DNA of 64,000 nt from Pseudomonadota bacterium (GCA_018261735.1 JAGTRM010000019.1:1-64000), one strand, 5' to 3'. Counted from the stretch's first letter, positions 26,780-34,887 are shown. A program made the numbers and translations. The notes: generated by a model from the letters alone, not told the origin.

Positions 26780-27154
26780 ATGAAAAAGTTGTTGATTGCC
26801 GCATCGATTGCCCTGTGTTCCGGCCTGGCATTGGCCGATGGCGTTCTCAAGCCCCAACAGGGCGGCGTGATGGCTGAAGCCAAATCGGGCAATCGGGTTG
26901 AACTGGTCGTATCCGCCGATATGCTCATGGTTTACCTGAGCGACCACTCGAACAAACCGGTCGAGAGCAAAGGCGCCAGCGGGGAAGTGACGTTATTGTC
27001 CGGCTCGGAAAAAACCACAACCAAGCTGACCGCAGGCAATGCCAACACCCTGATGGCTCACGGCAAGTTCAACGCCGCCGCGGGAAGCAAGGCGATCGTC
27101 AAATTCACCCTGCCAGGCAAAACCGAGGAACAGGTTCGCCTGACGGTCAAGTAG
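26780..27154 (+). CDS. Small periplasmic protein ending the RND operon
   Basis: A 124-residue protein with a signal peptide (LLIAASIALCSGLALA) and a beta-rich mature domain: GVLKPQQGGVMAEAKSGNRVELVVS, MVYLSDHSNKPVESK, VKFTLPGKTEEQVRLTVK. It lacks Cys and has few His. It is similar in strand pattern to the accessory protein at 21993, but I do not recognise a family. Its ribosome site is AGAGG. It lies 55 bases after the pump, behind the alternative hairpins, and is probably part of the same operon. Confidence 0.7.
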   Translation: MKKLLIAASIALCSGLALADGVLKPQQGGVMAEAKSGNRVELVVSADMLMVYLSDHSNKPVESKGASGEVTLLSGSEKTTTKLTAGNANTLMAHGKFNAAAGSKAIVKFTLPGKTEEQVRLTVK

Positions 27155-27177
27155 ACTGCTTTGCAAATCTGGATGAG

Positions 27178-27193
27178 GCCTCCGCGCGGAGGC
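27178..27193 (+). terminator. GC-rich palindrome after the RND operon
   Basis: GCCTCCGCGCGGAGGC is a perfect 16-base palindrome 24 bases after the small periplasmic gene. It is followed by TTCGTCCT, not a true T run, so termination may be weak. It also lies downstream of the convergent Mth938-domain gene. Confidence 0.5.
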
Positions 27194-27234
27194 TTCGTCC
27201 TGTCACTCCCTGCGCAGCATGGGCAAGGCCGACC

Positions 27235-27603
27235 TCAGTCGAACAATACCAGCGCCACCGCGCGGCGGCCCTCGCCGGCCAGCGCATTGAAGATGCGGCA
27301 CAGCGCGCCGACATCCATCACCTCGACGCCCACGCCGGCCTCAAGCAGATCGCGCGTCAGCGAGGGATGCGGAAAACGGATGCGGCGGCCGGTGCCCAGC
27401 AGCACCAGCTCCGGTTGTTCCTGCAGTACGGCGGCAAAATCCTCGCGCTGCAGATCGTCAAAACCGGCCGGGCGCCATGGCTTGATCGCAGTCGCGGAAA
27501 TCAGCAGGCTGCCCTGCTGGCGCTCGCCGTTCACGCTGACCCAATCCGCGCCATAGCCGCTGAACTGATTCATATGCGGGTATTTATCCTGAACAAGCTT
27601 CAT
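27235..27603 (-). CDS. Mth938-like domain protein
   Basis: A 122-residue protein of the Mth938/AAMDC fold (former DUF498). Marks include GSLLISATAIKPW, PELVLLGTGRRIRFP and DLLEAGVGVEVMDVGALCRIFNALAGEGRRAVALVL. The family is widely conserved, with some members linked to respiratory complex I assembly, but no catalytic role is established here. The ATG at 27603 (MKLVQDKYPHMNQF) fits the domain start. It is divergent from the aminotransferase gene, a neighbour it keeps in several betaproteobacteria. Confidence 0.87.
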   Translation of the reverse strand: MKLVQDKYPHMNQFSGYGADWVSVNGERQQGSLLISATAIKPWRPAGFDDLQREDFAAVLQEQPELVLLGTGRRIRFPHPSLTRDLLEAGVGVEVMDVGALCRIFNALAGEGRRAVALVLFD

Positions 27604-27758
27604 CGTGCCCTCGGTTATCGGTTTGTTGGCGCATTCTACTGCAGCCGTTTCAACTGTAATCTTGCCAAATCGGGCCAATTGGTGGTTTTCTCAACGCCAT
27701 CTTTGGATAGAATACGGGGTTCCCCTAACAAAAGGCGCTTAAGCGCGCAGGGCGCATC

Positions 27759-28985
27759 ATGGAACACATGATTCACAAGTCACACAAGCTGCATAACGTC
27801 TGTTACGACATTCGCGGGCCGGTGCTGGAACGCGCAAAACAGATGGAAGAAGAAGGCCACCGCATCATCAAGCTGAATACCGGCAATCCGCAGGTGTTCG
27901 GTTTCGCCGCGCCGGAAGAAATCACCCAGGACATGATCCGCAACATGGCCGATGCCGCCGCGTATGTGGATTCCAAGGGCATTTTCCCGGCGCGCAAGGC
28001 GATCATGCATTACTCGCAGGAAAAGAAGATTGCCGATGTCACCGTCGACGACATCTACATCGGCAACGGCGCTTCCGAGCTGATCGTGATGGCGATGCAG
28101 GCGCTGCTTAACAACGGCGACGAAGTGCTGGTTCCGGCGCCGGATTACCCGCTGTGGACCGCGGCCGTGAATTTGTCCGGCGGCAAGGCGCGGCATTACC
28201 TGTGCGACGAGGCCAACGGCTGGCTGCCGGCGCTCGACGATATCCGCGCCAAGATCAACGACAAGACCAAAGCCATCGTGGTGATCAACCCGAACAACCC
28301 GACCGGCGCGCTCTATCCGGACGACATACTGCGGGGAATCATCGATATCGCGCGCGAGCACAACCTGATCGTCTGCGCCGATGAAATCTACGACAAGGTG
28401 CTGTACGACGGCGTAACGCATACTTCGATGGCCTCGCTCGCCGACGATGTGCTGTTCCTGACCTTCAATGGGCTTTCCAAGAACTACCGCGCCTGCGGCT
28501 ACCGCGCCGGCTGGATGATCGTTTCCGGCAACAAGCGCATTGCCCCGGATTACATCGAAGGCCTGAATATCCTGTCGTCGATGCGCCTGTGCTCGAACGT
28601 GCCAGCGCAGTACGGCATCCAGACCGCGCTGGGCGGCTACCAGTCGATCAACGATCTGGTGAAACCGGGCGGGCGGCTCTCGCGCCAGCGCGATATCGCC
28701 TACGAGGCGCTGATCTCCATGCCGGGCGTCACCTGCGTCAAGCCGAAGGGCGCGCTGTATATGTTCCCGCGCTTTGATCCGAAGATGTACCCGATCAAGG
28801 ACGATCAGCAGTTCGTGCTGGAACTGCTGGAAGAAGAACGCGTGCTGCTGGTGCAAGGCACCGGCTTCAACTGGATGAATCCGGACCATGTGCGCGTTGT
28901 GTTCCTGCCCAACTCCGACGATCTGATCGATGTGATGAACCGCATCGGCCGCTTCCTTGACCGTTATCGAAAACGTTACGCGTAA
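27759..28985 (+). CDS. alaA: Alanine-type PLP aminotransferase
   Basis: A 408-residue class I/II aminotransferase close to AlaA (YfbQ), which makes alanine from pyruvate and glutamate. It has GFAAPEEI and VPAPDYPLWTAAV near the cofactor site, NPNNPTGALY, the Asp in VCADEIYDKVLYDG, and the PLP-binding Lys in TFNGLSKNYRACGYRAGWM. It is followed by homoserine dehydrogenase and threonine synthase at short spacing, a common betaproteobacterial order. ATG 27759 (MEHMIHKSHKLHNV) may instead be the ATG at 27768. Confidence 0.9.
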   Translation: MEHMIHKSHKLHNVCYDIRGPVLERAKQMEEEGHRIIKLNTGNPQVFGFAAPEEITQDMIRNMADAAAYVDSKGIFPARKAIMHYSQEKKIADVTVDDIYIGNGASELIVMAMQALLNNGDEVLVPAPDYPLWTAAVNLSGGKARHYLCDEANGWLPALDDIRAKINDKTKAIVVINPNNPTGALYPDDILRGIIDIAREHNLIVCADEIYDKVLYDGVTHTSMASLADDVLFLTFNGLSKNYRACGYRAGWMIVSGNKRIAPDYIEGLNILSSMRLCSNVPAQYGIQTALGGYQSINDLVKPGGRLSRQRDIAYEALISMPGVTCVKPKGALYMFPRFDPKMYPIKDDQQFVLELLEEERVLLVQGTGFNWMNPDHVRVVFLPNSDDLIDVMNRIGRFLDRYRKRYA

Positions 28986-29011
28986 GCGTAACCAGAACAG
29001 GACTATTTGAA

Positions 29012-30319
29012 ATGATGAAACCGATCAATGTAGGTTTGTGTGGCACGGGAGTGGTCGGCGGCGGTACTGCCGTCGTCTTGAAACGCAACGCTGAAGAAAT
29101 CGCCCGCCGCGCCGGTCGCCCGATTGTGATCACCATGGCCGCCACCCGCGAACCCGAACGCGCCCGTGAAGTGTGCGGCCCGGATGTTGTCATCACCGAG
29201 AACGTGTTCGACGTGGTGAACAACCCGGATATCGACATCGTGGTCGAATTGATCGGAGGCACCACCATCGCCAAGGAAATCGTGCTCAAGGCCATCGAAA
29301 ACGGCAAGCACGTGGTCACCGCCAACAAGAAACTGCTGGCCGAATACGGCAACGAGATTTTCGCCAAGGCGCAGGAAAAAGGCGTGATGGTCGCGTTCGA
29401 AGCCGCCGTGGCCGGCGGCATCCCGATCATCAAGGCGCTGCGCGAAGGCCTGACCGCCAACAAGATCGAATGGGTGGCCGGCATCATCAACGGCACCAGC
29501 AACTTCATCCTGACCGAAATGCGCGACAAGGGCGCCGCCTTCGCCGACGTGCTGAAAGAAGCGCAGGCGCTGGGTTACGCCGAAGCCGACCCGACCTTCG
29601 ATATCGAAGGCCACGACGCCGCGCACAAGCTCACCATCATGAGCGCGATCGCATTCGGCATTCCGGTGCAGTTCGACAAGGCCTACCTCGAAGGCATCTC
29701 CAAGCTCGAAGCACAGGACATCGGCTACGCGCAGGAACTCGGTTACCGCATCAAGCTCTTGGGCATCACCCGCCGTAAGCCCAACGGCATCGAGCTGCGC
29801 GTGCACCCGACGCTGATCCCGCACAAGCGCCTGATCGCCAACGTCGACGGCGTGATGAACGCCGTCCTGGTCAAGGGCGATGCCGTCGGCGCCACGCTCT
29901 ACTACGGCGCAGGCGCCGGCGCAGAACCGACCGCGTCTTCCGTGATCGCCGATCTGGTCGATATCACCCGTCTCGCCACCGCCGACCCGGAAAACCGCGT
30001 GCCGCATCTCGCGTTCCAGCCGACCAAGATGGCCAACCTGCCGATCCTTTCGATCGACGAGGTGGAAACCTGCTACTACCTGCGCATCAACGCGCAGGAC
30101 AAGCCGGGCGTACTGGCAGACATCACCCGTATCTTTGCCGATGCCAGCATCTCGATCGATTCGATGCTGCAAAAGCCCGCGCCGGAAGATCGCGCCGACA
30201 TCATCATCCTCACGCATCTGGCCGTGGAAAAGAATGTGAACGGCGCGCTCGCCAAGATCGAAGCGCTGGATGCGATCAATGGCAAGGTGGTGAAGCTGCG
30301 GCTGGAGCATCTGGCGTAA
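29012..30319 (+). CDS. hom: Homoserine dehydrogenase
   Basis: A 435-residue NAD(P)-dependent enzyme reducing aspartate semialdehyde to homoserine, the branch point to threonine and methionine. The nucleotide-binding start GLCGTGVVGGGTAVVL, the active-site region AVAGGIPIIKALREGL and GIINGTSNFIL, and YAEADPTFDIEGHDAAHKL are present. A C-terminal ACT domain (about 350-430; YYLRINAQDKPGVLADITRIFADA) gives threonine feedback control. It is 26 bases after alaA and 102 before thrC. Confidence 0.95.
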   Translation: MMKPINVGLCGTGVVGGGTAVVLKRNAEEIARRAGRPIVITMAATREPERAREVCGPDVVITENVFDVVNNPDIDIVVELIGGTTIAKEIVLKAIENGKHVVTANKKLLAEYGNEIFAKAQEKGVMVAFEAAVAGGIPIIKALREGLTANKIEWVAGIINGTSNFILTEMRDKGAAFADVLKEAQALGYAEADPTFDIEGHDAAHKLTIMSAIAFGIPVQFDKAYLEGISKLEAQDIGYAQELGYRIKLLGITRRKPNGIELRVHPTLIPHKRLIANVDGVMNAVLVKGDAVGATLYYGAGAGAEPTASSVIADLVDITRLATADPENRVPHLAFQPTKMANLPILSIDEVETCYYLRINAQDKPGVLADITRIFADASISIDSMLQKPAPEDRADIIILTHLAVEKNVNGALAKIEALDAINGKVVKLRLEHLA

Positions 30320-30335
30320 CAATAGCGCAGCAAGC

Positions 30336-30366
30336 GTAGAGGGCGGCGCGCGAAGCGCCCCTCTAC
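30336..30366 (+). repeat. Intergenic hairpin between hom and thrC
   Basis: GTAGAGGG pairs with CCCTCTAC around GCGC-GCGAA-GCGC, giving a stem of about 12 base pairs in 31 bases. There is no T run, so this is not a standard terminator. It may be a dispersed intergenic repeat or an RNA-stability element that separates hom from thrC. Confidence 0.55.
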
Positions 30367-30421
30367 GACTGGCTTCCCCGATCACAGTCAGCCTATCCAA
30401 CCATATTTCTGAACGGCCAAC

Positions 30422-31855
30422 ATGAAATACATCTCCACCCGCGGCGGGATGCCGCCCAAGTCCTTCTGTGAAATCCTGCTCGGCGGACTCGCGCCCGATG
30501 GCGGACTGACGATTGCCGAGTCCTACCCGCAGTTGAGCACCGCCGATCTCGCCGAGATGGCCCAGCTCAACTACCGCGATCTGGCGTTCAAGGTGATTGC
30601 GCCGTTCGTGGATGACATTCCGGCAGCCGACCTGAAGGCGCTGATCGACAAGACCTATACCGCCGCCGTTTACTGCAACGGCCGCACCGATTCGGACATG
30701 GAAGCGATCACGCCGGTGCGCGAACTGGAAGCCGGCCTCTACATCCAGGAACTCTCGAACGGCCCGACGCTGGCGTTCAAGGACATGGCGATGCAGCTTC
30801 TGGGCAACCTGTTCGAGTACGTGCTGGCGCGCGAGGGCAAGGAGATCAACATCGTCGGCGCGACCTCCGGCGATACGGGTAGCGCGGCGGAATACGCGAT
30901 GCGCGGCAAGCAGGGCGTGAACGTGTTCATGCTCTCGCCGCACGGCAAGATGAGTCCGTTCCAGCGCGCGCAGATGATGAGCCTGCAGGACGCGAACATC
31001 TTCAACCTGGCGATCACCTCGATGTTCGACGACTGCCAGGATATCGTGAAAGCGATCAACAACGACGCGGAGTTCAAGGCCAAGTACAAGGTCGGCGCGG
31101 TCAACTCGATCAACTGGGGCCGCGTGATCGCGCAGGTGGTCTACTACTTCAAGGGCTACTTTGCCGTAGCGAAGCAGGTCGGCGATCCGGTCGATTTCGT
31201 CGTGCCGTCCGGCAACTTCGGCAACGTCTGCGCCGGTCATATCGCGCGCCAGATGGGCCTGCCGATCCGCAAGCTGGTCGTCGCGACCAACGAGAACGAT
31301 GTGCTCGACGAATTCTTTCGCACCGGCAGCTACCGTCCGCGTGGTCTGGACCAGACTTTCGAAACCTCCAGCCCGAGCATGGACATCACCAAGGCCTCGA
31401 ACCTGGAGCGCTTCGTGTTCGATCTGGTCGGGCGCGATGGCGCCAAGCTCGCCGCACTGTGGCAGCAAGTCGACAAGGGGCCGGGCTTCCAGCTGTCAGC
31501 GGAAGAAACACAGCGCATGAGCGAGCAGTTCGGTTTTGTCTCGACCAGGAGCACGCACGCCGACCGGCTGGCAAGCATCCGCGAGGTGTTCGAGAAATAC
31601 GGCGTGATGATCGACACCCACACCGCCGATGGCTACACCGGCGCCAAGCAGGTGCGCGAAGCCGGGGTGCCGCTGGTGATCCTGGAAACCGCGCTGCCGA
31701 TCAAGTTCGAAGCCACGGTGCGTGAAGCGCTGGGTCGCGATCCGGATCGCCCCGCCAGCTTTGTGGGGTTGGAAGATCTGCCGCAGCGCTGCGAAGTGCT
31801 GCCGGCCGATGCAGAGGCGGTGAAGGCGTTTATCCGCAAGCTGATCGACGGCTGA
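30422..31855 (+). CDS. thrC: Threonine synthase
   Basis: A 477-residue PLP enzyme converting O-phosphohomoserine to threonine. It shows MKYISTRGG, the Lys-bearing ELSNGPTLAFKDMAMQLL, the phosphate loop GATSGDTGSAAEYAMRGK, and VPSGNFGNVCAGHIARQMGLPIRKLVVATNENDVL. The length fits the long bacterial form. It follows hom, completing the last steps of threonine synthesis, and is closed by a strong terminator. Confidence 0.95.
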   Translation: MKYISTRGGMPPKSFCEILLGGLAPDGGLTIAESYPQLSTADLAEMAQLNYRDLAFKVIAPFVDDIPAADLKALIDKTYTAAVYCNGRTDSDMEAITPVRELEAGLYIQELSNGPTLAFKDMAMQLLGNLFEYVLAREGKEINIVGATSGDTGSAAEYAMRGKQGVNVFMLSPHGKMSPFQRAQMMSLQDANIFNLAITSMFDDCQDIVKAINNDAEFKAKYKVGAVNSINWGRVIAQVVYYFKGYFAVAKQVGDPVDFVVPSGNFGNVCAGHIARQMGLPIRKLVVATNENDVLDEFFRTGSYRPRGLDQTFETSSPSMDITKASNLERFVFDLVGRDGAKLAALWQQVDKGPGFQLSAEETQRMSEQFGFVSTRSTHADRLASIREVFEKYGVMIDTHTADGYTGAKQVREAGVPLVILETALPIKFEATVREALGRDPDRPASFVGLEDLPQRCEVLPADAEAVKAFIRKLIDG

Positions 31856-31870
31856 TCATTGCGGTTAACA

Positions 31871-31904
31871 ACAAAACGGGCGGCCCATGGGTCGCCCGTT
31901 TTGT
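31871..31904. terminator. Bidirectional terminator between thrC and the NifX-like gene
   Basis: ACAAAACGGGCG pairs perfectly with CGCCCGTTTTGT, extended inward by GCCC-AT-GGGT. T runs appear on both strands (TTTTGTTT on plus, TTTTGTTGTT on minus). It lies in the 67-base gap between two convergent genes and would end both transcripts. Confidence 0.9.
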
Positions 31905-31922
31905 TTGCAGAGGCCAACGATA

Positions 31923-32468
31923 TTACCCGTGGCAGCCGCAGCCACCCTGTTTCTGACCATGCCCCTTCCCACCGCAGCACTCGTGGTCGTCATCGGCGTG
32001 GCCATGACCACCGCAGCATTCATGGTCGTCACCGTGGCCGTGCCCTTCCCCGCCACAACCGCAACCTTCGCCCTCGCCGTGACCATGGCCGCCGCAGCAT
32101 TCGTGATCATCGCCGTGCGCGTGGTGACCACCGCCGCAACAGCCGCCGCCGGCAGCGATAAGCTCTTCGGCTTCGCCCTGTTGCAGGGCTTGCAGTGCCA
32201 GTTCGACCGTCTCGGCTCCGGTGGCGAATACCTGAATGCCTTGCGCCGCGAATGCGCGCAGCACCTGGGGATGCATGTCGGCGCAAAGCACGGCATCGAC
32301 GGTGATCGGCTCTTCGGCCGTGCCTTCCGCCGTTTCACCATCGCGCGAAAAGGTGCGATGCTCGCCGGTCTGCAGGTTGTAGACCAGGATATGTTCGGCA
32401 GCGGTGAAATCTGGCTGCAGCGCGGCTTGCAGGCCTTCCGGGCCTGTTACGGGAATACAGATTTTCAT
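31923..32468 (-). CDS. NifX/NafY-like domain protein with Cys/His-rich repeat tail
   Basis: A 181-residue protein. Residues 1-105 form a dinitrogenase iron-molybdenum cofactor binding (NifX/NafY-like) domain: MKICIPVTGPEGLQAAL, AEHILVYNLQTGEHR, AVLCADMHPQVLRAF, GIQVFATGAETVELALQAL. The remaining 75 residues are almost only Gly, His, Cys, Asp and Glu, with three copies of DDHECCGG separated by GHGH blocks and a closing GCGCHG. No nitrogenase genes are in the window, so a metal store or chaperone role is likelier than nitrogen fixation. It starts on the stop of the DUF134 regulator (four-base overlap). Confidence 0.85.
   Translation of the reverse strand: MKICIPVTGPEGLQAALQPDFTAAEHILVYNLQTGEHRTFSRDGETAEGTAEEPITVDAVLCADMHPQVLRAFAAQGIQVFATGAETVELALQALQQGEAEELIAAGGGCCGGGHHAHGDDHECCGGHGHGEGEGCGCGGEGHGHGDDHECCGGHGHADDDHECCGGKGHGQKQGGCGCHG
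31971..32113 (-). repeat. Three coding repeats of the DDHECCGG unit
   Basis: Copies at 31971-31994, 32009-32033 and 32091-32113 share a CCGCAGCA core and encode DDHECCGG on the minus strand. Flanks encode HGHG or GHGH blocks. Three-fold protein periodicity with drifted third bases indicates selection on the peptide. Confidence 0.8.
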
Positions 32469-32803
32469 GATTTGTCCTTGGTAATTATCGTAATTGGCGT
32501 GCCGGTTTCGATTCTTTCCCCGCCGTCATCCGGCCCGATCCGCAGCGCCTTGCCGTTGAGCAGTGCATCAGCCAGCTTGCGATGGGCACTGTTCAGAATG
32601 TTGCCGATGGTCTGGCGCGAAATATCCATTTTTTCTGCCGCATCCACCTGGTAAAGCCCTTCCAGATCGGCCAGGCGCATGGCTTCGAGCTCGTCCAATC
32701 CCAGCACGATTTCATCCAGCTCGCGCAAGGGAATGCCGACAGGCTTGAAATAGCGTGCCGCCGGCGTACAGCTGATGCGACGGCATTTGATCGGTCGCGC
32801 CAT
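32465..32803 (-). CDS. DUF134 helix-turn-helix regulator
   Basis: A 112-residue DUF134 protein starting MARPIKCRRISCTP. The family marks are the Cys pair in CRRISCTPAARYFKP, LDELEAMRLADLEGLYQ, and the sigma-like helix-turn-helix VDAAEKMDISRQTIGNILNSAHRKLADAL. Members are predicted DNA-binding proteins often paired with NifX-domain genes, as here. The ATG at 32803 has AAGGAG. Its stop overlaps the NifX-like start (32465-32468), so the pair is translationally coupled. It may autoregulate the pair; the signal is unknown. Confidence 0.88.
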   Translation of the reverse strand: MARPIKCRRISCTPAARYFKPVGIPLRELDEIVLGLDELEAMRLADLEGLYQVDAAEKMDISRQTIGNILNSAHRKLADALLNGKALRIGPDDGGERIETGTPITIITKDKS

Positions 32804-32979
32804 GGGAACTCCTTGCAAGAAAACGTTTTGTCGCGCAAAAGCGGCATTATAGGGCAGCAAAAGCCATGCCAGCCATCAGGGTTATTCAACAACTCGGTCC
32901 ACCGCCCGATTCAATCCGGTGCGGACATCCCCTACAATGGCAATGTGTCTTGCTTCTCCCTCAACCCAAGGAGTTTTTC

Positions 32980-33273
32980 GTGTACGCACTCGCCATCATC
33001 CGTTTCCGCAAACCCATCGAGCAGGTTCTTCCCGTCGTGGATGGCCACCGCGCCTATCTCGCCTCGCTCAAGGAACAGGGCCTGCTGCTGGCTTCCGGTC
33101 CGCTCGATCCGCGCAATGGCGGCGCCCTGCTGCTGCGCGTGCCCGACGATGCGGTGGATGCCACGCTCGATGCCGTGCGCGACAATGATCCGTACATCAA
33201 GGCCAATGTGGCGCAGTACGAACTGCTGCCGTGGAATCCGGTATTGGGCAAGGAAGGACTGGACCAGCTCTGA
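32980..33273 (+). CDS. YciI-family protein with GTG start
   Basis: A 97-residue YciI-like protein: YALAIIRFRKPIEQVLPVVDGHRAYLASLKEQGLLLASGPLDPRNGGALLLRV, with the conserved His and Asp of the family. It is ferredoxin-like and may be an enzyme of unknown substrate. The start is GTG at 32980 with CAAGGAG upstream; an ORF open from an ATG at 32866 would add 38 unconserved residues and is rejected. It ends at a bidirectional terminator. Confidence 0.85.
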   Translation: MYALAIIRFRKPIEQVLPVVDGHRAYLASLKEQGLLLASGPLDPRNGGALLLRVPDDAVDATLDAVRDNDPYIKANVAQYELLPWNPVLGKEGLDQL

Positions 33274-33307
33274 TCCGCCCGGCTCCATGACGGAAACCCG
33301 ACAAAAC

Positions 33308-33337
33308 CGGCCGCTTCGATTCGAGGTGGCCGTTTTT
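33308..33337. terminator. Bidirectional terminator between YciI and IscA-like genes
   Basis: CGGCCGCTTCG pairs with CGAGGTGGCCG (11 pairs, two wobble) around ATT, followed by TTTTT on the plus strand. AAAA at 33303-33306 gives a T run on the minus strand. It serves the two convergent genes. Confidence 0.8.
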
Positions 33338-33356
33338 GCATCCCGCTGTCCGCCGT

Positions 33357-33686
33357 TCAGCAAGCTTCGCTACTGTCCGGGCATTCGCATTCGTCCTTGC
33401 AGGTATTCGGGCCGCTGATCACGAAGCCTTCCTCGTTTTCCCGCCGGACGTAATCGATCTCCAGCCCTTCGATATAAACCAGGTGACGGGTTTCAACCAG
33501 CACGCGCACGCCGTCCAGATCGAACGTCATCTCGCTTTCGTTCAGTTCGTCGGCGAATTCCAGCCAGTAAGACATGCCTGAACAGCCTGTCATGCTGAGG
33601 CACAGGCGCACGCCGATGCCCTTTCCGCGCTGGTGCAGCGCTGCCCGAACCGCGCCGGCGGCTGGCGGTGTAAGACTGATTCCCAT
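33357..33686 (-). CDS. IscA/ErpA-type iron-sulfur carrier protein
   Basis: A 109-residue A-type carrier: ISLTPPAAGAVRAAL, VRLCLSMTGCSGMSYWLEFADEL and a C-terminal CKDECEC. The family's three Cys ligands are present (one in TGCSG, two in the CxC at the end), plus additional Cys that give CxxxCxC and a terminal Cys. A-type carriers deliver [Fe-S] clusters to apoproteins. It is isolated from an isc or suf operon here and lies next to two NifX-like genes, which suggests a metal-cofactor cluster. The ATG follows AAAGGGAGATC. Confidence 0.85.
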   Translation of the reverse strand: MGISLTPPAAGAVRAALHQRGKGIGVRLCLSMTGCSGMSYWLEFADELNESEMTFDLDGVRVLVETRHLVYIEGLEIDYVRRENEEGFVISGPNTCKDECECPDSSEAC

Positions 33687-33783
33687 GATCTCCCTTTCTT
33701 ATTCTGCTGGAAAAATCCATTGATTTCTAGCATATGCCATCATAATATCAAGCATACGCCAATTATTCACACAAGATTAAACC

Positions 33784-34191
33784 ATGCGCATCTGCTTTTC
33801 CATCATCGACACGCAAAGCGAAAATCTGCTCATGCCCAACCACTTTGGCGAGTCAGCGCACTTTTTGCTGATCGACAGCGAAACCGGCGATGCCACTCAC
33901 CACCCGGCCAGTCACCTGCCCTGCCGCGGACCTTGTCGTTGCCACGTCCCGGCCCGCGAGGAGTATGAGTTTGACGCCGTAATCTGCCGCGCCATCGGCC
34001 ACCGCGTACTGCTGGATCTGAAGAAAAAGGGCATCCCGGTTTTCCTGACCGATGCAACATCGCCACACAGCGCCTTGCGGCAGTGGTACGAGAACAAGCT
34101 GGATCTCGCGACACGCAGTATCTGCTTCAAAGGCCGACGCAAGCCAGCCAGCACTTCCGGCAAAATCCAACCCCATACCGTGCCTGGTTAA
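33784..34191 (+). CDS. NifX-like domain protein (second copy)
   Basis: A 135-residue protein with MRICFSIIDTQSENLLMPNHFGESAHFLLIDSETG and FDAVICRAIGHRVLLDLKKKGIPVFLTDA, the NifX/NifB-C-like cofactor-binding fold. Extra Cys-rich loop LPCRGPCRCHVP sits in the middle, and the tail is basic. It differs from the first copy at 31923, which has its ligands at the C terminus. It is divergent from the IscA-like gene. Nitrogenase is absent, so the bound metal cofactor is unknown. Confidence 0.8.
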   Translation: MRICFSIIDTQSENLLMPNHFGESAHFLLIDSETGDATHHPASHLPCRGPCRCHVPAREEYEFDAVICRAIGHRVLLDLKKKGIPVFLTDATSPHSALRQWYENKLDLATRSICFKGRRKPASTSGKIQPHTVPG

Positions 34192-34261
34192 GCGCTGCTG
34201 CCAGATCGCACTGGTTCCGGCCATGCCGGCACATTCCGCAGAATACACAAAACATTACATT

Positions 34262-34273
34262 ATTATATATAAT
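34262..34273. promoter_or_regulatory. AT-rich palindrome before the AhpD-like gene
   Basis: ATTATATATAAT is a perfect 12-base palindrome 43 bases upstream of the ATG at 34316, in an otherwise GC-rich genome. A related sequence, ATTATATATTTATATGTAAT, lies before the gene at 34888. It might be a promoter core or a shared operator. Confidence 0.4.
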
Positions 34274-34315
34274 GATTGTATGATTAACCGGGTCTCTATC
34301 ACTCAGGGGAACAGC

Positions 34316-34669
34316 ATGACCACCAGTTACAAGGAACTCGCCGGCCAGCTCGGCGCCAAACTCAAGGAATTCAAACAGGAAATACCGGAAACCATGCAGG
34401 GCTTCAATCAGATGGGCAAGGCCACGCATGATGATGGCGCGCTGAGCGCCAAAACCAAAGAGTTGATTGCCATGGCCATCGGCATTTCGGCGCGCTGCCA
34501 GGGCTGTCTGGCGTTTCATGCGCAAGCCTGCGTGAAAATGGGTGTGACGCGGGCCGAGTTCGAAGAGATGCTGCAGGTCGCCGTTTACATGGGTGGCGGT
34601 CCTTCGCTGATGACGGCAGCCGAAGCACTGGCCGCGTACGAGGAATTCGGCGGGGAAAAAGCTGCGTGA
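34316..34669 (+). CDS. Carboxymuconolactone decarboxylase/AhpD-family protein
   Basis: A 117-residue AhpD-like protein: TKELIAMAIGISARCQGCLAFHAQACVKMGVTRAEFEEMLQVAVYMGGGPSLM. The CxxC plus following His (CQGCLAFH) is the redox site of AhpD-type alkylhydroperoxidases. Ring-opening decarboxylases of the family lack this pair, so a thiol-peroxidase role fits better. The ATG at 34316 follows AGGGGA. It is followed by a strong terminator and is therefore probably monocistronic. Confidence 0.87.
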   Translation: MTTSYKELAGQLGAKLKEFKQEIPETMQGFNQMGKATHDDGALSAKTKELIAMAIGISARCQGCLAFHAQACVKMGVTRAEFEEMLQVAVYMGGGPSLMTAAEALAAYEEFGGEKAA

Positions 34670-34689
34670 GCATGGGCACAGCAAATCAG

Positions 34690-34714
34690 CAGGGGGCAAC
34701 GCCCCCTGTTTTTT
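34690..34714 (+). terminator. Rho-independent terminator after the AhpD-like gene
   Basis: CAGGGGGC pairs with GCCCCCTG around AAC, followed by six T. It starts 20 bases after the stop codon. Confidence 0.93.
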
Positions 34715-34887
34715 ATTGGCGCCTGTCAACCCAATCTGTAAATGCCGCGTTACATGTTCAAGTTTTGTTAGTTGGTGCATTTTTCGAACTGGTTTAACCA
34801 GTTGTTTTTTGGCTTTATATTATATATTTATATGTAATGTTATTTTATTAATTGAAGATGACAGCAATTCTCAACAAGGGGATGAAC

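Noticed and set aside
29003..31468. An 821-codon open frame opposite hom and thrC
   Set aside because: It spans two genes with confirmed catalytic motifs and has the composition of a shadow frame.
32866..32979. Longer YciI protein starting at an ATG at 32866
   Set aside because: The added residues do not fit the family; GTG at 32980 has AAGGAG at proper spacing and begins the domain.
31923..34191. Nitrogen-fixation genes
   Set aside because: Two NifX-like domains are present, but no nifHDKENB gene is in the window and the partners are DUF134, YciI and IscA-like genes.
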